This document shows positions 21,602-31,972 of a stretch of 33,519 nucleotides of DNA, piece by piece; the first letter of the stretch is position 1; every line of letters starts with the position of its first letter. The DNA lies in IMG/VR virus record IMGVR_UViG_3300025543_000111, positions 1 to 33,519 of that record. The stretch is one strand, 5' to 3'. Under the pieces are notes generated by a model. It saw only the letters and a program-made list of their open reading frames with translations, made no database searches and had not been told where the DNA came from. The translations under genes were made by a program, and so were the position numbers. This DNA comes from a virus.

Positions 21602-24193
21602 ATGGCTAAGAAAAGATTAGTAGTTTCTCCCATGGATACTAGTAAATCTATTGTTCAACCTGTGGCACGTGCAGTTGAAACTTATACTAGACCAGCAGAA
21701 GAACGTACACAAAACCAACTAGCAACCTTTATGGAAGGTATTACACCTGTCCTAAAACAACAATCTGCTCAACAGGAACAACAAATAGCTGAAAGAAATA
21801 ACGCTATTAAAAGTGGAGTTATAGCAAGACAAGCACAAGAAGCACGTGTTGCTACTTATGATCTTTTAACTACCGCTGGACTTGAGTTTGAAAAGAACTC
21901 AGAAGAGTACCTAGAGGCAGGGGCAGATGCCCTTACAGCAGATAGACAGGCTTTCTTTGATAGTCACTTTCAAAAGATGGAAGAGGCTGGTATTGACTCA
22001 GAAGTTATTGCCTCTGTTAAACGTGATGTGCAGTATGGTAACTTAAAGTTTTTCCAAGAAGGTTTTCTACCTGCTAAACAAACACATGAGAATAACAAGT
22101 CTCTTAATATTCTTTCTAAAGATTTGCTTATTACTGCTAATGCCAATAATCTGTCTCCTGAAGCTGCCTTAGCAGAAGTACAAAAGAAAACTAAAGACTT
22201 TGTAGCTACACATCCTAGTATTACGTGGACAAATGTTAATAAACTAGTACGTGAGTCAGAGGCTGTACTCGCAGCTACTTTATCTGAAGATGGGCTGCCA
22301 CGTGGTTCAACCGTGCTATCTGATTGGCTAGTTGAAAACAAGCAAACCACTACCAAAGATGATATGGCTAGTTGGGCTAATATTACAAATGCTAATGCAA
22401 GGCGTGAAGTAGGTTTAAAAAAAGTAAAAGCCAAAGCTGTTGATGGAGCCATTAAAACCTCTACTAGTTTAGTATCTGATATGATTATGGCTACAATTGA
22501 AGGTAATTCTGAGACTTTGTATAAAGACTCTGAAGCATTAGACAATCTTCTAGCCACTGCACAAGAACAGGCTGTAGCAGAGTTTGCAAAAACAAACAAC
22601 GAAGCAGATACAGCAAGGTATAAAGCAGAGTTAGCTAATGAGGTTGTATCAAAATATACTAAGCAACACATGGCTAAGATTATAAATGCTGAACAAAAAG
22701 ACCTAGTTGATACTATGACTACGGCTGCTAGCCTCCAAGCTACCCCTCAAGCTACTGTAGCATATTTAAATGAGACTGAGAACCTAACTAATAAAGATGA
22801 TCTTATTGAATCACTTTTAAAAAATGAAGATAATAGGGCAGAAGAGTTTGGTGCTAATCAGGGTGTAATGACTTGGTTAGCAAATCAAGGAGCTTTAACA
22901 GATTCTAAGTACTCTAAGACAGTCGCGTCTATTGCTAAGAAAAACAAGGCTCATGTAGTAAAACTAGAGAAAAAAACTTTTATTACTAAGGTTGTAGAAG
23001 CAGATGTAAAAAATGGTACTCAGGTTTACACAGGTGCGCCTACTTCTTTTACAAATTCTGCGGGTGATACTGTTACCGTTACTGTGAAGGACGCTACTAC
23101 TCAGTATGAAAAAACTTATGGTGGTAAACCTTTAAATGAAAAGGTTGCTGAGTGGTATGGCCCACGTGGTCTTGTGCCAGCAGAGTCACTAGGTATTATT
23201 AACAGTGGCAAACCTTTCTTTACTGATGCAGCACGAACCCCTACTCAGGATCAGATGCTTATTGCTTCTGAATCTTTGAATCAAATTCAAATGTTAGTAG
23301 CTGCTGGTGTACCCTTAGAAAAGATTATTACTGACGCTGACGAAAGAAAACGCTACGAGATTGCTAAGTTCTATACTCAAAGTGTAGATATGCCAGCTAC
23401 TATTGAAGTCAAAGATGCTGCTGGTAATACAGTGTATGAACCAGTAGTTACAGATTTTGATGAAGCAAAGCCTGTAATGGCAAGGGATATTACCTCAGCA
23501 TTACAAGCGGCATCTAAGGCTAACTTTAAACTTAAAGCTAGTTCTACTGACTTAAACAAAGCTGTTATTGAAAGAGTAGAGAATAACAAGTGGGGAATTG
23601 ATGATGTTTCTGAAGCCAGTAATCAAATTGAGATTATTGAAACTATTAAGAGGCACACAGAAATCTTAATACAGGGTGGAGCTACTCTTGAAGAGGCTGC
23701 TGATTTTGCTTATGCAGAATACTCTAAGGATTCTAAACTTATTACAGATAGTCTAGGAAATATAACTACCCTACGCATCTACAACACTGACACATCTAAA
23801 TCACCTATGGGTGTTAAAAATCTTCAAGACCTTGGAGAAGAAATAACACAGTCTAAACAGTGGAAAGATACCCTTAAAGATATAACAGGTGGTACTACTA
23901 CAAAGTTTGGGATTAGGTGGCGTAATAACCGTGATGATCCTTCTATGTTAGACATGCTTATTGTTACTGACTCTGGTCCAGCAATTGATATTGGTACAGT
24001 CGGTATGGCAGATGCCTTAAATAACACAGATCGCGTTAGAAAAATGGCATCGCAAAGACTACTAGAGGCTAACTTAAAAGGTGCAATGGCAACTGATACT
24101 ATGTCAATCCAAGAATACGATGACTTCCTAGCAGCCCAAAGTGATCTTATGGGTACAGATGCATTGCAGTTACCTCTAGGTATGCTGCGTTAA
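21602..24193 (+). CDS. internal virion protein C (T7 gp15-like)
   Basis: 863 residues (T7 gp15 is 747). It is an internal core protein that is ejected and lines the periplasmic channel with gp16. Mostly helical and rich in Ala, Glu, Lys and Thr; residues 1-60 include RPAEERTQNQLATFMEGITP and further Gln-rich helix. Family assignment rests on size, composition and position between gp14- and gp16-like genes. No lytic domain is visible. Confidence 0.85.
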   Translation: MAKKRLVVSPMDTSKSIVQPVARAVETYTRPAEERTQNQLATFMEGITPVLKQQSAQQEQQIAERNNAIKSGVIARQAQEARVATYDLLTTAGLEFEKNSEEYLEAGADALTADRQAFFDSHFQKMEEAGIDSEVIASVKRDVQYGNLKFFQEGFLPAKQTHENNKSLNILSKDLLITANANNLSPEAALAEVQKKTKDFVATHPSITWTNVNKLVRESEAVLAATLSEDGLPRGSTVLSDWLVENKQTTTKDDMASWANITNANARREVGLKKVKAKAVDGAIKTSTSLVSDMIMATIEGNSETLYKDSEALDNLLATAQEQAVAEFAKTNNEADTARYKAELANEVVSKYTKQHMAKIINAEQKDLVDTMTTAASLQATPQATVAYLNETENLTNKDDLIESLLKNEDNRAEEFGANQGVMTWLANQGALTDSKYSKTVASIAKKNKAHVVKLEKKTFITKVVEADVKNGTQVYTGAPTSFTNSAGDTVTVTVKDATTQYEKTYGGKPLNEKVAEWYGPRGLVPAESLGIINSGKPFFTDAARTPTQDQMLIASESLNQIQMLVAAGVPLEKIITDADERKRYEIAKFYTQSVDMPATIEVKDAAGNTVYEPVVTDFDEAKPVMARDITSALQAASKANFKLKASSTDLNKAVIERVENNKWGIDDVSEASNQIEIIETIKRHTEILIQGGATLEEAADFAYAEYSKDSKLITDSLGNITTLRIYNTDTSKSPMGVKNLQDLGEEITQSKQWKDTLKDITGGTTTKFGIRWRNNRDDPSMLDMLIVTDSGPAIDIGTVGMADALNNTDRVRKMASQRLLEANLKGAMATDTMSIQEYDDFLAAQSDLMGTDALQLPLGMLR

Positions 24194-24210
24194 TTATAAG
24201 GAATATTTAA

Positions 24211-27200
24211 ATGGCGGAAACTAGTCAAGAACTCTTAAAAGGTTTAGGGTTTGTAACAGACCCAACAAAGGCCGAACCTGCTCAGTTAGTAGGTGAGGGT
24301 GATCTGGCAAGGGGAAGGCAAGAAGTAAAGCAGAGGGGCTTCTTTGAAAGTATAGTCCCTGCTATTAAGCAAGACTCTGTTATTGCTATGGGGGTGCAGG
24401 GTTTAACTACATCCCAGCCGCCTATTCCTGCTGAGGAGGGTGTATCAGAGTTTACTGATGAGTGGTTAGAAAAATATGTAAACCCTTTGAATGATAAACG
24501 AGCCTATGAAGAAGTTATGCAGGTTGCTATTGATAGTGGATTACCTAGAGCAGAAGCAGTAGCTACTCGTTATCAAGTTGAACAAGAGCGTCTTAAAGAA
24601 CTAGGTGAAGCTGGCTGGAAGGGTGTAACAGCACAGGTAATGGTACAACTAACAGAAGAAGTAGCAGCTGTTGCAGCTACCTCTGCTGCTGTATCTACAC
24701 TAACCGGACCTGCTGCCCCTGCTACAGCTACTGTGCTTACGGTAGCTCAGGCTATTCCTAAAGTTACAAAAGCTTACAGCAAGCTAAGAGCTTTTGGTAC
24801 AGGTGCTGCGATTGGTAGCTTAGAAGCTGGTGCATTTGAATACGCAAGAGCCTTGAACCGTTATGACTATACTGGTCAAGATGTACTACTAGCTATGGGT
24901 CTTGGAACTGTTATAGGTGGGTCTATGACAACAGCCTCTATTGCTTTTGCAAAGAGAAGTAAGGCTGCTGAACTTTCTGTTAAGGTAGGTAACAACCAGA
25001 AGCTAACAGTTGAAGAGCAAGCCTTCTATGATGTCTTTAACAACGATGCAACTACTATGCGTATGATTAAAAAGGAACTAGACACTTCTACTTCTTTGTC
25101 TAATCTAAATGCAGAAGGAGTGCAGGTAAGACAATCGCTTGGTAAACAATTAGAAACAGGTGAGGCTTTTGTTCCTCAGTTAGCTGGACAAAATGTAGTT
25201 ACAGAAAAGACTGGCTTAGACTTCCTACGTAGAATAATCTCTACAAACTTTAAGAATGGTACTTCTAAACTAGATACTGTACGCGGTGCTAACGCTGCAC
25301 TAGTAATGAATAGTGCTGGCTTTAAAACACTGCCAGACGGTACACGTGTAGCTACAAAAACTTCTGCATCTGAACATCAGGAGATTATCTCTGCTCAGTT
25401 TAAAAGTCCTTACATGGTAATGTTTTATAACACTGCTACAGCATGGAAAAAGCGTACAGGTGGAACTCTACAAGAGTTTCAAGAGAAAGTCTCTAGGTCT
25501 GCACGTGGTATTGGAGATGAGATTGATCCAGAAGTAAAACAACTAGCAGAGTTAGTTGTGAAGCAGCAGGATGAATTAGCTAGAATGGCTATTAAAGATG
25601 ATGCTGCTGGATTTACTCAGGAAATACTAGGTACGCATGGTAACTATCTTCCTCGTATCTTTAACGATGTCAAACTAGCTAACATGAGAAAACGCTTTGG
25701 TACTAGCACCCCAGATGTTGTAGCTAAACTTGTTGAAACAGCTATCCGTAAAGCACAGCCTAACATTGAGGCTAATGTAAGACAGGCTTTAGCTAACAAG
25801 GGTAGGAAAAAGATTACTGATGCTGAGGTTAAAGCTAAAGTTACTGCCTATGCTAAAGGCTACGCAAACGGTGTCTTAGACCCTAGTAAACGAGCTAATG
25901 GACGTAGTGCTTCTGAGATGGAGCTTGAAGAACTAAGAAAAGTCATGGGTGAAGTGGGTAAAGATATTGATGAGGATACCCTTGATGATATTATTGAAGC
26001 TTTCTCAGCTAAAGCAAAGGTAAAGGGACATCCACGTTCCAAGCCTCGCTTACTCTTAGATGAGAATACTACTATCCAAGTAAAGAATGAAGCTACAGGT
26101 GACTTTGAAACCATAGGGTTTAGTGATATCTTAGAAGAAAACATAACAGCCTTGCACAACCAATACATCTTTCAATTAGGTGGTGCAATCGGACTAGCTC
26201 GTAGAGGTATTGATACTAATCAGGTAAACTCTGGCTTTGATACAGTTAAAAAAGCTATTGAAGAAGAAGGTGCACTTAAAGGTTTAACAAGTGATGAGAT
26301 ATCAGATTCTTTAAGAGGCATTGAGTTTGCTTACGATGGTATTAAGGGTAGGCTAGCTAAGAACCAAGACGTTAGTAACAAAACGGCTGAGTTTAACATG
26401 GCTCTAAGAGCTTTTAGTTTCTCAGTTAATATGGGTATGGCTGGTATGTCAGCCCTAATGGAGTTATCTAACGCTTTGTTTGAAACTGGTACTATGGTCA
26501 TGCTAAGGTCTATGCCAGCCTACAAAGACCTTATGACAAAGGCAGCTAGTGGTGACTTACCTGATAATGTAGTACAGGAACTTGTAGAAGCCTTGGGATT
26601 AGGTAATGAAGTAGCTATGGGTAGATTTAATAACTTCCACCGCTATGAAAACTCTAACCTTGAGGGTGTTATTGAACCTAATCAAGACAGGTTTGGTAAG
26701 TTTGCCGGAGAAGCTCAACAAAAAGTAGCTTACTGGTCTGGCCTACAGGGTGTAACACAAACCCTACGTAGGTTGTCTATGCTTCAGTATACTAACGCAT
26801 GGGGTGAGGCTATTAAGAAGGGTAAGATGCCTTTCCATGAAGCCAAGCTAGAACAACTAGGCTTAGATAAAGATAGCATTGATGCTCTTATGAGGGATAT
26901 GAAAGAACACTCTACTATCTCTGATAGTGGTAAAGTGTCTAAGCTTAACATCTCAGCATGGAGTCCTGAGGGCAGAGAAGCCTTCCAAGCATCCGGCTTT
27001 AAGGAAGCTCGTCAAAGCGTTCAGGAGATGAACATAGGCTCTAGCAACGCTTTCTTACGTGGTGAGGTAGGCAAGACTTACTTTCAGTTTCTTAGTTTTC
27101 CTCTTGCCGCTATGGAACAACAGGCAGCACGTTTAGCTGTTAGAGGTGCTAGGGGTGATGTTAGTGCTGCAAAGATTGTGTTAGCGGCTGGCTTACAGGG

Positions 27201-27582
27201 TTCACTTTTATACACAACAAGAGTATATATGAACGCCGCAGGGCGTAGTGATCGTAAGGAATATATTAAACGACAAATGGCACCAGATAGATTTCTCGCA
27301 GGAGCCTTAGGTCAAATAGGAGCGTTTGGATTGTTTAGTGTAATCTATGGTACTGCAACATCCATCGGTAGTGGTCAAAACTCAGGAGGAGTAATGACAC
27401 CTGCTGTTGTAAGTATAGGCGAAAGCGCTGCTAGAACAGGATATAACGTATTTGATCGTGTTTTTAACGGCGAAGAGTGGACTGAGAATGATTGGCGTAA
27501 GTTCTTACGTCTTGCACCAGCCCAATCGTTATACGGTGTTAGGCAGTTATTTAACTATGCTTCTAATAAATTTGCTAATTAA
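24211..27582 (+). CDS. internal virion protein D (T7 gp16-like), no visible transglycosylase domain
   Basis: 1123 residues (T7 gp16 is 1318). It forms the inner-membrane end of the DNA ejection channel. There are long hydrophobic/Ala-rich stretches near residues 140-185 and 230-250. A C-terminal region with SNAFLRGEVGKTYFQFLSFP and MEQQAARLAVRGARGD resembles the conserved end of gp16-type proteins. T7 gp16 begins with a lytic transglycosylase domain, but the N-terminus here (QELLKGLGFVTDPTKAEPAQ) shows no such catalytic Glu motif. The protein is shorter by about that domain. Confidence 0.85.
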   Translation: MAETSQELLKGLGFVTDPTKAEPAQLVGEGDLARGRQEVKQRGFFESIVPAIKQDSVIAMGVQGLTTSQPPIPAEEGVSEFTDEWLEKYVNPLNDKRAYEEVMQVAIDSGLPRAEAVATRYQVEQERLKELGEAGWKGVTAQVMVQLTEEVAAVAATSAAVSTLTGPAAPATATVLTVAQAIPKVTKAYSKLRAFGTGAAIGSLEAGAFEYARALNRYDYTGQDVLLAMGLGTVIGGSMTTASIAFAKRSKAAELSVKVGNNQKLTVEEQAFYDVFNNDATTMRMIKKELDTSTSLSNLNAEGVQVRQSLGKQLETGEAFVPQLAGQNVVTEKTGLDFLRRIISTNFKNGTSKLDTVRGANAALVMNSAGFKTLPDGTRVATKTSASEHQEIISAQFKSPYMVMFYNTATAWKKRTGGTLQEFQEKVSRSARGIGDEIDPEVKQLAELVVKQQDELARMAIKDDAAGFTQEILGTHGNYLPRIFNDVKLANMRKRFGTSTPDVVAKLVETAIRKAQPNIEANVRQALANKGRKKITDAEVKAKVTAYAKGYANGVLDPSKRANGRSASEMELEELRKVMGEVGKDIDEDTLDDIIEAFSAKAKVKGHPRSKPRLLLDENTTIQVKNEATGDFETIGFSDILEENITALHNQYIFQLGGAIGLARRGIDTNQVNSGFDTVKKAIEEEGALKGLTSDEISDSLRGIEFAYDGIKGRLAKNQDVSNKTAEFNMALRAFSFSVNMGMAGMSALMELSNALFETGTMVMLRSMPAYKDLMTKAASGDLPDNVVQELVEALGLGNEVAMGRFNNFHRYENSNLEGVIEPNQDRFGKFAGEAQQKVAYWSGLQGVTQTLRRLSMLQYTNAWGEAIKKGKMPFHEAKLEQLGLDKDSIDALMRDMKEHSTISDSGKVSKLNISAWSPEGREAFQASGFKEARQSVQEMNIGSSNAFLRGEVGKTYFQFLSFPLAAMEQQAARLAVRGARGDVSAAKIVLAAGLQGSLLYTTRVYMNAAGRSDRKEYIKRQMAPDRFLAGALGQIGAFGLFSVIYGTATSIGSGQNSGGVMTPAVVSIGESAARTGYNVFDRVFNGEEWTENDWRKFLRLAPAQSLYGVRQLFNYASNKFAN

Positions 27583-27591
27583 GGAAAACAA

Positions 27592-28953
27592 ATGGCTTTT
27601 TCATATCAAAACTATACAGGGGATAATGCAACTACGCAGTTCTCTATTCCCTTTACATATCAGGACACTGCTGAAATCAGTGTAACAGTAAATGGTGTGG
27701 CTGAGACAGGTCTAACTTTTCCTTCTAGCTCCACTGTACTATTAACAAGCCCACCAGCTACCGGAACTCTGGTACAGGTGCGGCGTACTACAGCCCTAGC
27801 TTCACGTGCAGTGGACTTTGCGTCTGGCTCTGTGTTGACTGAAGAAGACTTGGATGATAGTAACATTCAGGTCTTCCACGCAGCACAGGAAGCTATTGAC
27901 ATTGCTGGTGACTCTATCTTCCTTGACACTGATGACAAGTGGGAAGCTAATAACAAGGTAATCAAGAACGTAGGCACACCTATTGCTAACACTGATGCAG
28001 CTACTAAGGCTTACGCTGACGGTATCTCATCAGCAGCAGCTAGTGCAGCGGTGACAGCAGCTAACGCAGCCGTTACAGCGGCTACAGGGGCTATTATCCC
28101 TGATGCTACTAAGATTGTATTACACCCTATTAACACGCAGTACACTCTTAGTGACGGTATTACTACTGACTTCTCAGCTAAACACTATGCTAACCTAGCC
28201 TCAACCAATGCTGGACTAACAGCAGCAGACTTAGTGCTTACTAATGCAGATGTAGTATCAGCTAACGCAGCAGTTACAGCAGCGGAAAACGCACGTGATG
28301 TTACACTAGCAGCCTACGATAACTTTGATGATCGTTACTTGGGTGTCTTTACGACTGCCTTAGAGCCTGTAGTAGACAACGATGGCAACGCTCTTGTAGC
28401 TGGTAGCCTGTACTTCAACAGCACTGACGGTGCTATGAAGGTCTACACAGGTTCACTGTGGGTAGCGGCCTATGTATCAGGTGCTGGTTTCTTAGCAACT
28501 GCTAGTAACTTGTCAGATGTAGCAAATGTAGCAACAGCTAGAACTAATCTAGGACTAGGTACAGCAGCTACCGCTGACATTGGTACAACTGTACAAGCCT
28601 TTGACGCTGATACAGCTAAATTAGATGTAGCACAGTCTTTTACAATCTCTCAACGTGGTACAGTTACCACAGATAACGATATGTCGTTTGACATGGATGT
28701 TACAAACAACTTCAAAGCAACCCCAACTGGTGCGCCAGTCTTAACTTTTACAAACATTGCAGCAGGACAGTCTGGTAATATTTATGTAGATAATGCAGCA
28801 GGTGCTGTCATATCTGCGGCAGCTACTACGTACATATCTGCTGATGACTTAACTACAATAAGCACTGCGGGTACTTATTGGTTATCTTATTACTCTGATG
28901 GGACTAATGTGCTGTGTTCTGTGACACCAGCTTTGACTTCAACAGGAGCTTAA
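27592..28953 (+). CDS. tail fibre protein with T7 gp17-type N-terminal domain
   Basis: 453 residues (T7 gp17 is 553). Residues 1-150 are the T7 fibre attachment domain: YQNYTGDNATTQFSIPFTYQ, VRRTTALASRAVDFASGSVL, LTEEDLDDSNIQVFHAAQEA. Then come Ala-rich helical segments (SAAASAAVTAANAAVTAA), a LYFNSTDGAMKVYTGSLWV repeat-like strand segment, and NLSDVANVATARTNLGLGTA, common in marine phage fibres. It ends in a beta-rich domain of about 110 residues. It anchors to the tail, and the next gene probably provides the receptor-binding part. Confidence 0.9.
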   Translation: MAFSYQNYTGDNATTQFSIPFTYQDTAEISVTVNGVAETGLTFPSSSTVLLTSPPATGTLVQVRRTTALASRAVDFASGSVLTEEDLDDSNIQVFHAAQEAIDIAGDSIFLDTDDKWEANNKVIKNVGTPIANTDAATKAYADGISSAAASAAVTAANAAVTAATGAIIPDATKIVLHPINTQYTLSDGITTDFSAKHYANLASTNAGLTAADLVLTNADVVSANAAVTAAENARDVTLAAYDNFDDRYLGVFTTALEPVVDNDGNALVAGSLYFNSTDGAMKVYTGSLWVAAYVSGAGFLATASNLSDVANVATARTNLGLGTAATADIGTTVQAFDADTAKLDVAQSFTISQRGTVTTDNDMSFDMDVTNNFKATPTGAPVLTFTNIAAGQSGNIYVDNAAGAVISAAATTYISADDLTTISTAGTYWLSYYSDGTNVLCSVTPALTSTGA

Positions 28954-28954
28954 C

Positions 28955-31420
28955 ATGGCAGTTATTCAAGGTAACGCCCATAAACCTAGTGTTGGTGGAG
29001 CAGGCAGCTTTTACCCTGTTACAATTGACGATAGCTTGCGTTGGCCTGCTTCAGGCTGTCAACTGTTTAGAACTGTAGGTACTCCTACAGACGCCAAAAA
29101 ACATACTCACGCTTTTTGGGTAAAGGTAAACCCTATTGGCACGGCGCAAACCTTAAACAGCGTCTATGGAAATGCTTCAGGTTACTATTCTAATAGTGGT
29201 ATAAACCATGACGGTAGGATTATTTATGCGGCAGATTATGCTAGGTATTACTACTCAACTATGAAATTAAGAGACCCTTCTGCTTGGGTTCATATTTTGC
29301 AGGTACTAGACAGCACGGAGGCTTCTAACTCTGACCGCATGAAACTATACGTCAACGGAGTGAGGCAAACCAGCTTTACAAACTTTGCAACTGTACCGCT
29401 TAACTGGACTGGCTCATACCATGCCACAAACGGATTGGGATTAAGAATAGGCAGAACCTATACTGGCGCAGGTTTTAATAGTTCTTTGCTTTCTTACACT
29501 TCAGAATATATATTTGTAGATGGTCAGGCTCTTGACCCAACTGACTTTGGACAGTTTCAAGACGGTGTTTGGATTCCTGATACCTATGCTGGAACATATG
29601 GAAATAATGGATACAAGTTAGACTTTTCAAACCCATCTAATATTGGTGAAGATTCATCTGGCAATGGTAATGATTTTAGTGTGACAGTCTTGGCTGCACA
29701 TGACGCAATGCCTGATAGCCCTACGAATAACTTTTGTACGCTTAATCCTTTGGCAAAAGGGTCTGGCACTATAACCTTTAGTGAAGGCAATCTAAAGTCT
29801 AGTACCAGTGCATCAGTCGCAGCGGCAGAACACGGCGCAACATTTACAATCCCGAAATCCGGCAAGTGGTATTGGGAAGCTGCGTACACTGGGGCGAGCA
29901 CAGGCGGCGCGGTTGCCGCTTTGATGGGTATTATGGACATTGACACTCAGACTGTTGGTTTAAGTGGAAATCATTTAACAACCACAACTGGTGATTACAT
30001 TACATACTACACACACAATAGCAGTATTTATGAAAACAACGTACTTGATTCAAGTTTTAGTGGGAACGAAGCAGCGGCTACTGTTGGTTTTGCTTTAGAT
30101 ATGGACAATGGGTACTTGTTTGTACATCTCAATGGCACTTACATTGGCGGCACACCAAACTTTAGCACTGGTGCTAATCATGCGGCTGAACCCAATACAA
30201 CTAGAACGTGGCTTCCATTTTTTGGTGCAAATGGTGGAACAACAATTACTTGGACAGCCAACTTCGGCCAAGACAGCACTTTTGCTGGCGCAACCACCGC
30301 TGGCGGCAATACAGATAAAAACGGCAAGGGTGACTTCAAGTATGCAGTACCGTCAGGCTTCCTTGCGCTTTGTACCGCAAACCTTCCAACGCCTGCGATT
30401 GTAAATGGTTCTGAGCATTTTGTGCCTTATCTATACACAGCAGATAACACATCGCCTAAGTCAAGAACAGGTATGGGCTTTAGCCCCGATTTCTTATGGT
30501 TCAAAGATCGGACAACTGCGTTCTCACATGGTTTGTATGATACGGTGCGTGGCATACCTTACCAGTTGCAAGCAAATAATACGAGTGCTGAAAACAGTTA
30601 CAATCTATTAGATTCATTTGATGCTGATGGTTTTACGACAACTTCAGATGGAACTGCTGGTAATGTTTTAAACTATAATACAGATAACTATGTAACTTGG
30701 GCGTGGAAAGCTGGCGGCACAGCAGTCAGCAATACATCAGGTAGTACAACTTCAAACGTGTCTGCTAACACTGATGCAGGGTTTTCAATAGTGACTTGGT
30801 TTGCCAATGCTGCCACAGGCACCGTTGGACACGGCCTAAACAGCGCACCAGAACTTGTTATAGCCAAGCCGCGAGATGACAGTGGCACAAACTGGTATGT
30901 GATGCACACAGGCGCATTAACAGCAAGTCAGGTGTTCAACTTAGATGTAACTGGTGCCGCATATACCCCTGGAATTGCACACTTTAATAGCACATATCCA
31001 ACTAGCAGTGTCATAAGCTACGGCGGATTTTTGGGTAATGCTTTAACCTACAACAATAAGGTGGCCTATTGCTTCCACAGCGTTGAAGGCTACAGCAAGG
31101 TCGGCAAATATTTCGGCAACGGTTCCGCAGATGGCCCGTTTGTCTACACAGGCTTCCGGCCTTCATTTATCCTTATTAAAAAGTCATCCGCAGCAGGCGA
31201 CAACTGGACGATTTATGATACCGCTAGAGACCCTTACAATGTTGCCCGCGAATACTTAATCCCTAACTCATCGCAAACGGCAGCTAGCACTGATACATAC
31301 GACATTTTAAGTAATGGATTTAAGATTCGTACCTCAGGGGCTTGGGTTAATACTAGCGGCGCTACATACGCCTACCTTGCCTTTGCCGAAACCCCATTCA
31401 AATACGCTAACGCCAGATAA
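28955..31420 (+). CDS. large fibre / receptor-binding protein with LamG- and SPRY-like domains
   Basis: 821 residues, beta-rich. Residues 30-240 look like a concanavalin/LamG fold (HTHAFWVKVNPIG, MKLYVNGVRQT, EYIFVDGQALDPTDFGQF). Residues 290-450 look like a SPRY-type domain (SGKWYWEAAYTG, ATVGFALDMDNGYLFVHLNG). Residues 480-821 hold three related units, each with a G-x-x-P start, FLWFKDR-, LVIAKPR- or FILIKKS-type strand, and W/YDT or WYVMHTG sequence. It ends FAETPFKYANAR. It would bind sugars on the host surface. Base composition looks more GC-rich than the genes around, notably after 29,750, suggesting exchange between phages. Confidence 0.8.
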   Translation: MAVIQGNAHKPSVGGAGSFYPVTIDDSLRWPASGCQLFRTVGTPTDAKKHTHAFWVKVNPIGTAQTLNSVYGNASGYYSNSGINHDGRIIYAADYARYYYSTMKLRDPSAWVHILQVLDSTEASNSDRMKLYVNGVRQTSFTNFATVPLNWTGSYHATNGLGLRIGRTYTGAGFNSSLLSYTSEYIFVDGQALDPTDFGQFQDGVWIPDTYAGTYGNNGYKLDFSNPSNIGEDSSGNGNDFSVTVLAAHDAMPDSPTNNFCTLNPLAKGSGTITFSEGNLKSSTSASVAAAEHGATFTIPKSGKWYWEAAYTGASTGGAVAALMGIMDIDTQTVGLSGNHLTTTTGDYITYYTHNSSIYENNVLDSSFSGNEAAATVGFALDMDNGYLFVHLNGTYIGGTPNFSTGANHAAEPNTTRTWLPFFGANGGTTITWTANFGQDSTFAGATTAGGNTDKNGKGDFKYAVPSGFLALCTANLPTPAIVNGSEHFVPYLYTADNTSPKSRTGMGFSPDFLWFKDRTTAFSHGLYDTVRGIPYQLQANNTSAENSYNLLDSFDADGFTTTSDGTAGNVLNYNTDNYVTWAWKAGGTAVSNTSGSTTSNVSANTDAGFSIVTWFANAATGTVGHGLNSAPELVIAKPRDDSGTNWYVMHTGALTASQVFNLDVTGAAYTPGIAHFNSTYPTSSVISYGGFLGNALTYNNKVAYCFHSVEGYSKVGKYFGNGSADGPFVYTGFRPSFILIKKSSAAGDNWTIYDTARDPYNVAREYLIPNSSQTAASTDTYDILSNGFKIRTSGAWVNTSGATYAYLAFAETPFKYANAR

Positions 31421-31432
31421 CGGAGATTTACA

Positions 31433-31972
31433 ATGGCATATAAATATAGTGGAAGAATAATCCGTGCTGGCAAAAGCTGGGTGGATAATGACGGTATCAC
31501 TCATCCCCGAAACTGGATGGTGTGGTCAGCAGAAACCAAAGCAGCCAAGGGTCTAGTCTGGGAAGATGACCCAGCCAGCTTTGATGGGCGGTTTTATTGG
31601 TCAGCCGGTGTGGCACGTTCCCTTGACGATGTGAACGAAGTTGATGCCGATGGCAACGCCATTATGGAAGATGGCAATCAGCTAGTCACAAAGGGTTTGA
31701 AGTCCAACGCTATTGCTACTGTTAAACAGCAAGCAGCAGGGCTTCTTACCTCCTCTGACTGGTACGTTACACGTAAAGCAGAAACAGATGCTGAAATCCC
31801 TTCAGATATCTTAACATACCGTCAATCCGTCAGGACAGCCTCAGGAGCGATTGAAGCAGCTATTAGCGGTGTTACTACCCTAGAAGCCTTTATCGCGCTG
31901 TACGAGGCTCCTGTGGACGCTGAGGGCAATGTAACAGGTAATGCACCTATTAACGATTGGCCTGACGCATGA
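31433..31972 (+). CDS. fibre-associated protein, tail fibre chaperone-like C-terminus
   Basis: 179 residues. The first half (MVWSAETKAAKGLVWEDD) is of no known family. The second half, LLTSSDWYVTRKAETDAEIP then YRQSVRTASGAIEAAI, resembles the chaperone domain of phage tail fibre assembly proteins, which has a D-W/Y-x-x-x-R then Y-R-x-x-R pattern. It follows the fibre directly (CGGAG before the ATG), so a folding helper or fibre component is likely. The higher-GC composition of the fibre continues through it. Confidence 0.65.
   Translation: MAYKYSGRIIRAGKSWVDNDGITHPRNWMVWSAETKAAKGLVWEDDPASFDGRFYWSAGVARSLDDVNEVDADGNAIMEDGNQLVTKGLKSNAIATVKQQAAGLLTSSDWYVTRKAETDAEIPSDILTYRQSVRTASGAIEAAISGVTTLEAFIALYEAPVDAEGNVTGNAPINDWPDA

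Noticed and set aside
21970-22671. Long minus-strand frame opposite the gp15-like gene
   Set aside because: It is a shadow of a clear + strand virion gene, with no ribosome binding site and a Ser/Leu/Ala composition typical of antisense reading.
23307-23318. GTGTACC followed by CTTAG in the gp15-like gene as a further promoter copy
   Set aside because: Only seven contiguous bases match, well within chance for a window this size, and it lies deep inside a coding region.
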